Assembly: GCA_025060275.1 (NCBI GenBank)
Contig: JANXCJ010000035.1
Coordinates: 1 to 14,997 of the forward strand
Source: Bacteroidia bacterium
GTDB lineage: Bacteria; Bacteroidota; Bacteroidia; SpSt-205
Direction: 5' to 3'
Length of the DNA: 14,997 nt
The number at the start of each line of letters is the position of its first letter. Position 1 is the stretch's first letter. This document shows, piece after piece, positions 7,620 through 13,732 of this stretch. Under the pieces are notes generated by a model, which was given only the letters and a program-made list of their open reading frames with translations, ran no database searches and was not told the origin of the DNA. Both the position numbers and the translations under genes were made by a program.

Positions 7620-7992
7620 TACGTTATGGGACACGACAAGGCAGCGCTTCGTTACCGCTAAAACAGAGGAGAAAGTACGCCAAACGTTTATCAATTACCT
7701 AAAGCATAAAGGCTGTCCCTCTCACGCTATATGCGTAGAATACAGGGTAGGAGCAGGTAGATTTGATATAGCCGTATGCGCACCAGATGGCTCCCTGTGG
7801 CTTCTGGCAGAATGCAAATCTTCGTCAAGTCTATCTATACAAAAATGGACGGAAGCATACACCCAACTACGCCGCTATCAACAAAGTCTTCCTAAGGCGC
7901 GCTACTTCGCTATTATAACAGCCAAAAACTTCTGGTGGTGGGAAACAGCCTCTGGCAGGCTTCTCTCAGAGATACCTACCTATCCTGAATGA
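7603..7992 (+). CDS. Stand-alone HsdR N-terminal-type nuclease-fold protein
   Basis: A 129-residue protein that resembles only the N-terminal nuclease domain of type I restriction subunit R. A PD-(D/E)XK arrangement is visible: Glu23 in the first helix (TEEKVRQTF), Asp55 (GRFDIAV), the LLAECKSS strand with E70-x-K72, and Gln88 in AYTQLRRY. All the expected catalytic positions are therefore present. No helicase domain and no hsdM or hsdS gene follow, so it is not a restriction system. Small proteins of this kind are widespread in Bacteroidota and are usually only domain-annotated. It overlaps nuoI by 17 bases and the next gene by ATGA. The fold is fairly sure; the biological role is unknown. 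Confidence 0.8.
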   Translation: MRKSIDTLWDTTRQRFVTAKTEEKVRQTFINYLKHKGCPSHAICVEYRVGAGRFDIAVCAPDGSLWLLAECKSSSSLSIQKWTEAYTQLRRYQQSLPKARYFAIITAKNFWWWETASGRLLSEIPTYPE

Positions 7993-8663
7993 AAGAAGGA
8001 CTTCTTTATCTTCTCCTCAAGGAGCCCATAGAGAACGCAATACTCTCTCCTTTGCCCTTAGACATTCAGAGGAATACCATAGAGCGGAGCCTCTGGGAGG
8101 CTTCGGAAAAAGCTCTATTACGACAGCATTACGCTTATATGGAGTGGCGCTTCTCTTTGTATCCAGACCCCGTTGAGGCTTTCATAAAGACGTATGAGTA
8201 CTTGAAAGATATGCCCCAGTTAGTAGGCATAGCCAACCCCTTAGGCTGTACAGCTCATACTTCTCAGTGGATTGATAAGATATTCAGAGATGGCTTAGTA
8301 GAAGTTGCTCGCAAGACCCCTCCTATACACTTATGGACAGGTCTTATACCTGTAAGCGTGGAACCCAGCTTGGAAACACTTCTAAGTGGCTATACTCCCT
8401 CTTGGATACGCACTATAGGCTATGAGCAATTTGGACTACCAGATTTAGCCCATCCTCTCAAAGATACGCGAGAAATAGGCTGGATTCACTCCCTTTTTGA
8501 AGTACTTTTTGACTGGATGTACGAAAATAGGCGGAGGCTAAGAGCAAATGAAGCCATAGAGGTTCCTGAAAGAGGACGATATGTGCTGAGGGAATTTGAG
8601 GGCGAAGTGTTAGCCTTGATAGAATGGCAAGAAAAAAATGGAGAAACGGTTGCCTTTTCATAA
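7989..8663 (+). CDS. Hypothetical protein, 224 residues
   Basis: I do not recognise this gene with confidence. The sequence is soluble, with no signal peptide or membrane helix, and has many Trp and Leu residues. The C-terminal half contains SWIRTIGYEQFGLPDL, a hydrophobic helical stretch (SLFEVLFDWMYENRRR) and a final strand-rich part. The combination of a FGLPDL motif and a following helix faintly recalls DUF4261-type proteins, but this is from memory and weak. It starts with ATGA overlapping the preceding nuclease-fold gene, and its last 26 bases overlap the aminotransferase gene. Base composition and codon choice look like the neighbours, so it is a real member of this unit. Confidence 0.75.
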   Translation: MKEGLLYLLLKEPIENAILSPLPLDIQRNTIERSLWEASEKALLRQHYAYMEWRFSLYPDPVEAFIKTYEYLKDMPQLVGIANPLGCTAHTSQWIDKIFRDGLVEVARKTPPIHLWTGLIPVSVEPSLETLLSGYTPSWIRTIGYEQFGLPDLAHPLKDTREIGWIHSLFEVLFDWMYENRRRLRANEAIEVPERGRYVLREFEGEVLALIEWQEKNGETVAFS

Positions 8664-9780
8664 GCCTGCTCTGTCGGAATTAGAGGGTCAGTATCTCTTA
8701 GCAGCTCTAGAGGAGAGGTACTGGGGGGGTGGAGCGTGGGTAGAAAGGCTAGAAGCTAAGCTAAGCGAGCTGTATAAACGAGAAGCGGTAGTAGTGAGCT
8801 CGGGTACAGCAGCTTTACATTTAGCCCTCACACTCTTACTGGGAGATAAAGGTGGAGAAGTGATTGTACCCACCTGGACTTTCACTTCTACTGCCTCCGA
8901 AGTGATTCATGCAGGAGGTTTGCCCATTCTAAGTGATGTCGGAGAGACTCTTCATCTTACCGCCGAGCGTGTAGAGGAGCTTTTGACCCCCCACACAAAG
9001 GGCATAATTGTAATGCACTATGGAGGCGTACCGGCCCCATTAGCTGAACTCTCAGAGCTGTGTAAGCAGTATAGTATCTGGATGATAGAAGATAACTGTC
9101 ATGCCGTACCTGCATATTATCAGGGGAAGTTGTGTGGCACCTTTGGAGAAATAAGTATTCTAAGCTTTCACGCTACAAAGCCTATAGCAGCTGGACAAGG
9201 AGGCGCACTACTCCTGCAAGATAAGGCCTTAGCGGACCGAGCTAGGCGCCTCAGAAAACATGGAATCTTACGATCCCCCAGTACCCCCTGGGAATACGAA
9301 GTAACAGAGGTAGGATGGAATTATTGCCTCTCAGACTTCCAAGCAGCAGTGGCCCTAGCACAGTTAGAGAAACTGGAGGAGAATTGGCAGCGTCGTAAAA
9401 AAATCGCTTATCTCTACAGAAGCCTGCTCTCCGAGCTACCTGAGATCCGGCTGTACCCCGTACAGGAACCCGAAAGTAGCGCTTGGCATCTATTTCCTGT
9501 CTTCTGGGAGGGAGAAGCTCTCCTACCACGAGAGCAAATCCTAAATAACCTTTACAAAAGAGGTTTCTCTCTCAATATTCACTACAAGCCCCTGCATCGT
9601 CACAAGGCTTATCGTACCTATGTAAGAGAAGGGCAAAAATTCCCTATCGCAGATCAAGCCTACCATAAAATTTTCACACTGCCCTTGTGGCCAGACATGT
9701 CTAATGCAGCTATTGAGGCTCTGGTAGAAGCTCTTACGAAGGAAATAAAGTTAGCCCGTACATACATCCCCTCAAGATAA
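8638..9780 (+). CDS. DegT/DnrJ/EryC1/StrS-family PLP-dependent aminotransferase
   Basis: A 380-residue fold-type I aminotransferase of the sugar-nucleotide family, which transfers an amino group to keto-sugars linked to nucleotides. PLP-binding features: SSGTAALHLAL (phosphate loop, about 54-64), IEDNCHAV (Asp152, pairs with the pyridine nitrogen) and SFHATKPIAAGQGG with the Schiff-base Lys181. Also typical are WNYCLSDFQAAVALAQL and the C-terminal HYKPLHRHKAY. The start at 8638 gives the usual N-terminus (LPFHKPALSELEGQYL), so the 26-base overlap with the previous gene seems genuine. No glycosyltransferase or sugar-nucleotide genes are adjacent, so the substrate cannot be named. The 3' end overlaps the convergent polymerase gene by nine bases. 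Confidence 0.92.
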   Translation: MEKRLPFHKPALSELEGQYLLAALEERYWGGGAWVERLEAKLSELYKREAVVVSSGTAALHLALTLLLGDKGGEVIVPTWTFTSTASEVIHAGGLPILSDVGETLHLTAERVEELLTPHTKGIIVMHYGGVPAPLAELSELCKQYSIWMIEDNCHAVPAYYQGKLCGTFGEISILSFHATKPIAAGQGGALLLQDKALADRARRLRKHGILRSPSTPWEYEVTEVGWNYCLSDFQAAVALAQLEKLEENWQRRKKIAYLYRSLLSELPEIRLYPVQEPESSAWHLFPVFWEGEALLPREQILNNLYKRGFSLNIHYKPLHRHKAYRTYVREGQKFPIADQAYHKIFTLPLWPDMSNAAIEALVEALTKEIKLARTYIPSR

Positions 9781-10959
9781 GGATAGAGGAGCCATCTCCA
9801 GCCAATTTTCTCCTACCTTAATCTCCACTTCTATAGGTACTTGGTTAGGAAGCGGTAGAGCCTCCACCATCTCTTCTTGAATAATTCGGGCTATGCTCTC
9901 TATCTCAGATTCGGGTACTTCCCATAGAAGCTCGTCGTGTATTTGTAAGAGCAGAGGTATGTCAGGAAGCCGTTTGTGAAGTCTTATCATGGCTACCTTA
10001 ATCATATCTGCAGCTGTGCCTTGAATGGGGGTATTGATAGCAAGCCTTTCTGCTTCTGCTCTTTGCACTTTATTGGAGGAGTTTATTTGCGGAATGTATC
10101 TACGGCGTCCTAAGAGGGTCTCTGCATAACCGCATTTCCGAACTTGCTCAATCTGTCTCTCAATGTAGGACTTGATAGCAGGATAACGCATAAAGTAGGT
10201 ATCAATGAGTTTTTGGGCTTCTGTGCGAGATAGGCCACCGCCTAATCGCTGTACAAGCCCATGAGCTGTAATTCCATAGATTATACCGAAGTTCACTGTC
10301 TTAGCAATTCGGCGCTTTTCACTTTCGGATAAGGGAGATACCGGTCCAAAAAGATACTGTGCCGTACTGGTGTGAATATCTCGTCCCGCTTGAAAATCTG
10401 CTATCATATGCGGGTCCCCACTTAGCGCTGCGGCGATTCTTAGCTCTATTTGTGAATAGTCGGCTGACAAGAGCACCCAGCCCTCACGCGAAGCGACAAA
10501 AGCCTTGCGCAGACGCTTCCCCTCCTCCGTCCTTATAGGAATATTTTGCAGATTAGGGCTTTGAGAGCTCAAGCGCCCCGTTGCAGCTACCGCCTGATGA
10601 AAAGTAGTATGTACTCGTCCCGTCCTAGGATGAACACTTTGAAGCAGTCCCTCTACATAAGTATATCTCAGTTTATACAACTCTCGGTAGCGTAGAAGAA
10701 CCTCTACCAGAGGATGCTGATCCACGAGTGCACTAAGTGCCTCTTCATCAGTAGCAGGCTGCCCTGTAGGAGTTTTCCTTTGTACAGGTAATCCTAACTT
10801 ATTGAATAGCACCTCCGCTAACTGCTTAGGAGAATTGAGATTGAAGGACTCTCCACTTAGTTTGTGCGCCTCCTCTTCTAAATCCCTTAGCTTCGCTTCA
10901 TATAGAAGATTGAGCTCTTTGAGATACCGCACATCTACTTTGACTCCCCTAATCTCCAT
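9772..10959 (-). CDS. polA: DNA polymerase I, separate polymerase domain (C-terminal part of split PolA)
   Basis: A 395-residue protein equal to the family-A polymerase domain alone. Motif A is ADYSQIELR (Asp167). Motif B is RRIAKTVNFGIIYG (R216, K220, F224, Y228). Motif C is QIHDELLWE (His341, Asp342, Glu343). The thumb and DNA-contact segments TGRLSSQSPNLQNIPIR and RRRYIPQI are intact. The protein starts at ATG 10959 with MEIRGVKVD, which matches the canonical ...IERNGVKID... point just inside the polymerase domain. It lacks any exonuclease domain. The frame has a TAA three codons before the ATG, so it cannot extend further upstream. It overlaps the 5' gene by 25 bases in another frame. Filling gaps in repair and Okazaki-fragment processing is the expected role. 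Confidence 0.9.
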   Translation of the reverse strand: MEIRGVKVDVRYLKELNLLYEAKLRDLEEEAHKLSGESFNLNSPKQLAEVLFNKLGLPVQRKTPTGQPATDEEALSALVDQHPLVEVLLRYRELYKLRYTYVEGLLQSVHPRTGRVHTTFHQAVAATGRLSSQSPNLQNIPIRTEEGKRLRKAFVASREGWVLLSADYSQIELRIAAALSGDPHMIADFQAGRDIHTSTAQYLFGPVSPLSESEKRRIAKTVNFGIIYGITAHGLVQRLGGGLSRTEAQKLIDTYFMRYPAIKSYIERQIEQVRKCGYAETLLGRRRYIPQINSSNKVQRAEAERLAINTPIQGTAADMIKVAMIRLHKRLPDIPLLLQIHDELLWEVPESEIESIARIIQEEMVEALPLPNQVPIEVEIKVGENWLEMAPLSLS

Positions 10960-12461
10960 AACTTCTTAAGTCCATGCTTTTCTAAGGCTTGGTGAAGGGG
11001 AATATACAGACGCAAGGCTAACTCTGCATCCTGACAAGCATAGGGGGCTAAACGCTCCAAAGGTACTTTTCGTATGTCCCGAGTTTTCAGACCTACAAAA
11101 AGCTCCTGATAAGAATGAAGTTTTTGAATCCCTAATTCCCTCTTAGCCACATCTTCAAGTCCGTGAGGTTTCTCTGGGTCTAATAAATAGTCTGCTAGCA
11201 GCGTATCAAAAAAGGGACCTTGACATACTACACCAAACTGTGCCAATACCACCCAGTCATACTTGAGATTGTGAGCTATCTTGAGAAAAGGTGCTTTAGC
11301 CCACTGCTGAAGTACTCCTTGCCATTCAGCCCATCGCTCAGAAGAAAGAGGACAAAACACCGCTTCACCTTCCTTGGCACAAAAAGCTATTCCTACCAGC
11401 TCAGCATACATGGGGTGTAGGTCGGTCGTCTCCGTATCAAAAGCAATAGCACTATTCGGTGGGAGAGTTTGAAAGTATCCACGAAGCTCATCAGGAGTAT
11501 AGAGAATGTGATATGTAGTTGAGAGGGAAGATGTGACTGAAGGCTTGGATGGTAGGAAGTCTTTCCACAGAGCAAACAACCTCTCTTTGAGCTTACGAAA
11601 CTCTAATTCATCTAAAAGAGGTAAAAGTTTATCCCAGTTAGGAGGAGATACTTTGAAGAGAGAAACAGAGAAGGGTTTATTCTCGGGTGAGGGGCGCCTC
11701 TTTTCTTCGGAAGAAGGAAGTAGGCAAGCTAAAGCGTAGGTAGCAAAAGCAGCTTCTTTGCCTAATTCAAGTTTTTGACGGACTGATTTTTCTATGAGAG
11801 GAAGATTTTTATATAGGTTCTCGAGGGAGCCATACTCAGCTAAAAGTCTCTTTGCCGTAGCTTCTCCGATTCCTCGCACCCCCGGGAGGTTATCACTATT
11901 ATCTCCTACTAAGGCTAAGTAGTCAGGTATCTGATGCGGTGCTACACCGAAATAGCCCTTTACTCCTTCCGTATCTAATATCTGAGCAGGATTTTTACCC
12001 CTAGAGGGACGATAGAGATAAATTTTATCGGAGACCAGCTGGGCTAAGTCTTTATCCATAGAAACAAGCCATATTCTTTCTACCTCAGGAAGGGATGCAG
12101 CTTGCAGCGCCCAGTAGGCAAGAAGGTCGTCAGCTTCATAGCCTGACACCTCAGCCTGGTAAATAGAGAGAGCCTCACATAGGCGAGATATATAAGGGAG
12201 CCCCTCTCTAAGCTCCTCTGGAGGAGGAGTGCGTTGAGCTTTGTAGCTAGTGAGGCTTTCATGACGAAAGGTAGGTTCTGCGCTATCCCAGGCTACTGCC
12301 CAGTGAGAAGGTTTGAGCTCTTCAAAAAGTTCAATAAGTGTGCTAAGGAAGCCAAAAGGAGCGGCTGTATTGAGACCTGCACTATTTCGCAGCGGCTTAT
12401 TACCAAATGCATAGTAGGCTCTATACACAAGCGCCATGCCATCAATCAGCACTACACGCAT
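10935..12461 (-). CDS. polA: DNA polymerase I, 5'-nuclease plus 3'-5' exonuclease part (N-terminal part of split PolA)
   Basis: A 508-residue protein with the first two domains of PolA. The 5'-nuclease (~1-290) shows VVLIDGMALVYRAY, SGYEADDLLAY (D111/D112), SMDKDLAQLV (D136, D138) and ALVGDNSDNLPGVRGIG (D187, D190). The 3'-5' exonuclease (~315-500) has all three motifs with catalytic residues: AFDTETTDL (D342, E344), AHNLKYDW (D402) and YACQDAE (Y474, D478), so proofreading looks active. After LEKHGLKKL the frame reads seven more residues (WRLGESK) and stops at TAG. In normal PolA the polymerase domain follows directly. Here it is encoded by the overlapping downstream gene. The ATG at 12461 gives the standard family N-terminus. 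Confidence 0.92.
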   Translation of the reverse strand: MRVVLIDGMALVYRAYYAFGNKPLRNSAGLNTAAPFGFLSTLIELFEELKPSHWAVAWDSAEPTFRHESLTSYKAQRTPPPEELREGLPYISRLCEALSIYQAEVSGYEADDLLAYWALQAASLPEVERIWLVSMDKDLAQLVSDKIYLYRPSRGKNPAQILDTEGVKGYFGVAPHQIPDYLALVGDNSDNLPGVRGIGEATAKRLLAEYGSLENLYKNLPLIEKSVRQKLELGKEAAFATYALACLLPSSEEKRRPSPENKPFSVSLFKVSPPNWDKLLPLLDELEFRKLKERLFALWKDFLPSKPSVTSSLSTTYHILYTPDELRGYFQTLPPNSAIAFDTETTDLHPMYAELVGIAFCAKEGEAVFCPLSSERWAEWQGVLQQWAKAPFLKIAHNLKYDWVVLAQFGVVCQGPFFDTLLADYLLDPEKPHGLEDVAKRELGIQKLHSYQELFVGLKTRDIRKVPLERLAPYACQDAELALRLYIPLHQALEKHGLKKLWRLGESK

Positions 12462-12469
12462 CTTTTCTA

Positions 12470-12477
12470 AAAATATA
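12470..12477 (-). promoter_or_regulatory. -7-like box TATATTTT before polA
   Basis: Minus-strand TATATTTT differs from TAnnTTTG only in the last base and ends eight bases before the polA ATG. The same eight-base gap is seen at the two genes to the right. It lies in the T-rich tail of the terminator of the upstream outer-membrane gene. Confidence 0.35.
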
Positions 12478-12491
12478 AATAAATAACAGAG

Positions 12492-12521
12492 GGGGAAGGC
12501 GCCTGCATTATCGCCTTCCCC
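12492..12521 (-). terminator. Rho-independent-type terminator after the outer-membrane protein gene
   Basis: A perfect 10-base stem, GGGGAAGGCG (12492-12501) with CGCCTTCCCC (12512-12521), and a 10-base loop. On the minus strand it begins 30 bases after the stop of the outer-membrane gene and is followed by a T-rich stretch (TTATTTATTTATATTTTT), as expected for intrinsic termination. Confidence 0.75.
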
Positions 12522-12550
12522 TTCACTTCCTCGTAAGCTAATGTTGCTTA

Positions 12551-13261
12551 TTAGAACTGATAGCCTAAACGAAGGGCGCCCACCGCTTGTATGTCAGTAG
12601 AACTTATGCGAGAACCGGCTCGTACTAATTTAAGTGTAACACCTCCTGAGCTCTGTTCAACCTTAACATCAGCATAGTTAGTATTCTGAAATAAAAAGCC
12701 CCATTCACCCCCTACGTACAGCTTTTCCGTAATGTACCAGTCAAACCCTGTGTAAAGCCCTACGCCTATAGTGGTGCCCTTTTGAAAGTTTGCATAACTT
12801 CCATCTATCACTAGCTTAGTGTTAGCTCTATAACTTACATCTCCACCACCTAAATAATCATTTATATCAACATTAGTAGCTTCCGTCCGTGCAGAGCCTA
12901 TACCCACAAGGAAATAAGCACCTGCAAAAGTGGATAGCTTCTCGGCACCCCCAAAGTGAAACTCCGCCCCTGGGTAAATCTGGAAATTAGAGTACCTTCC
13001 CTTGAGCTCTGCTGTACCACCTGTCCCGTCAGGATTTTCATACGCTTTCCGTGTCTCTCCCCCAGAAGCAAACCCTAGCCCTAACCGCAAGGCGAGCCTA
13101 TCTGCTAAAAAGTAACGGAAACGAGTGGTACCCTGGATCAGGTTAACATTGAAAATGCCACTAACTCCTGCTTCCGTAGTAACAGTGCCCGCAGAGGGCT
13201 TCTGCGCATAAAGGGCTACAGCAGATAGCCCATACAATCCAACCTTAACCCAGCTTTTCAT
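12551..13261 (-). CDS. Outer-membrane beta-barrel protein
   Basis: 236 residues from the ATG at 13261. The start MKSWVKVGLYGLSAVALYAQ is a short signal peptide, probably cleaved near ALYA-QKP. The rest alternates hydrophobic and polar residues in about eight to ten short strands (for example TTRFRYFLADRLALRLGLGF and TIGVGLYTGFDWYITEKLYV) and ends in ALRLGYQF with a C-terminal Phe, the usual beta-barrel assembly signal. It belongs to the general OmpW/OmpA-barrel-like porin class of Bacteroidota; the cargo or role is unknown. An in-frame ATG nine codons upstream (13288) is rejected, because it lies before a perfect TACCTTTG promoter box and would spoil the signal peptide. A strong terminator follows, so it is probably monocistronic. 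Confidence 0.85.
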   Translation of the reverse strand: MKSWVKVGLYGLSAVALYAQKPSAGTVTTEAGVSGIFNVNLIQGTTRFRYFLADRLALRLGLGFASGGETRKAYENPDGTGGTAELKGRYSNFQIYPGAEFHFGGAEKLSTFAGAYFLVGIGSARTEATNVDINDYLGGGDVSYRANTKLVIDGSYANFQKGTTIGVGLYTGFDWYITEKLYVGGEWGFLFQNTNYADVKVEQSSGGVTLKLVRAGSRISSTDIQAVGALRLGYQF

Positions 13262-13269
13262 GCCGGCGG

Positions 13270-13277
13270 CAAAGGTA
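13270..13277 (-). promoter_or_regulatory. -7 promoter box TACCTTTG before the outer-membrane protein gene
   Basis: Identical to the guaB box and a full match to TAnnTTTG. It ends eight bases before ATG 13261 and decides the choice of that start. No -33 TTG is evident upstream. Confidence 0.5.
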
Positions 13278-13396
13278 GCGAAGCTCATCTAATTTCAGCT
13301 ATTTCTCAGCATGAGCTTTCTGGAGAAAATGTGGATAGGACGGCCCACTGCCTACCATTCAAATGGAAAACTTCTCCCCCTGCTTGCTTAGATATA

Positions 13397-13415
13397 GGAG
13401 AGCTTGTACCTCTCC
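13397..13415 (-). terminator. Possible terminator hairpin after the DUF2892 gene
   Basis: GGAGAG (13397-13402) pairs with CTCTCC (13410-13415) around a seven-base loop. It lies 14 bases past the DUF2892 stop on the minus strand and is followed by TATATCT. The stem is short and the T tract poor. The rest of 13262-13428 shows only the promoter box of the next gene. Confidence 0.35.
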
Positions 13416-13428
13416 CCAAAAGGGCTAC

Positions 13429-13632
13429 TCATCTCCTCTCAGCGCGCTTGCAAGTACTAATGCCAAAGAGATAATACAATCCACACCTTCCGAGGATCGC
13501 TGTCAAGGCCATCACTAGTCCCGCAACGATAAGCCACCACGCAGACTCATAGAATCCTAACCCTACTAAAAGCCCTCCTAAAATGGAACGAATAACCTTG
13601 TCTAAATTGCCTACGTTTTGTTCTAGCCTCAT
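13429..13632 (-). CDS. DUF2892 (YgaP-like) small membrane protein
   Basis: A 67-residue protein from ATG 13632. The N-terminus QNVGNLDKVIRSILGG matches the family opening (NvGt.DriiR..lG). Two membrane helices follow (~15-30 and ~34-50). The C-terminal CGLYYLFGISTCK matches the conserved CPLYxLLGInTC end. A TTG start five codons upstream (13647) is possible but falls in a promoter-like box. DUF2892 proteins sit in the inner membrane, often near sulfur or redox genes; the role is not known. Here its neighbours give no hint. It is divergent from the TonB-dependent receptor gene, about 100 bases away. Confidence 0.85.
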   Translation of the reverse strand: MRLEQNVGNLDKVIRSILGGLLVGLGFYESAWWLIVAGLVMALTAILGRCGLYYLFGISTCKRAERR

Positions 13633-13640
13633 GCATGTAT

Positions 13641-13648
13641 CAAACAAA
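13641..13648 (-). promoter_or_regulatory. -7-like box TTTGTTTG before the DUF2892 gene
   Basis: Minus-strand TTTGTTTG matches TAnnTTTG except for T in place of the second-position A. It ends eight bases before ATG 13632, the same spacing as at the genes on either side. Weak by itself. Confidence 0.3.
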
Positions 13649-13716
13649 AAAATATGCAGCTATGTGCTCAGCCTTGCATGAGAAAACGCGCCACTCAATA
13701 AATAAGGCTCAGGCCA

Positions 13717-13724
13717 TAGATTTG
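13717..13724 (+). promoter_or_regulatory. -7 promoter box TAGATTTG before the TonB-dependent receptor gene
   Basis: A full match to TAnnTTTG, ending eight bases before ATG 13733. No clear -33 element is seen. Confidence 0.5.
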
Positions 13725-13732
13725 CCAGGCAT

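Noticed and set aside
7113..7694. A 193-codon open frame on the minus strand, antisense to nuoI and the start of the nuclease-fold gene
   Set aside because: It lies opposite a gene with two intact ferredoxin motifs. Its own translation has no recognisable domain and it lacks a promoter box, so it is a shadow of the real frame.
7603..7992. A type I restriction-modification locus
   Set aside because: Only the HsdR N-terminal nuclease fold is present. There is no helicase, methylase or specificity gene, so it is not a restriction system.
10935..10965. A simple one-base sequencing error or programmed frameshift in polA
   Set aside because: About 14 expected residues are absent in either frame, the second frame has a TAA just before its ATG, and no clear slippery heptamer is present. 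A larger assembly error cannot be excluded from sequence alone.
12531..12551. Small inverted repeat TAAGC / GCTTA next to the outer-membrane gene stop
   Set aside because: Five weak base pairs only; the strong hairpin at 12492-12521 explains termination better.
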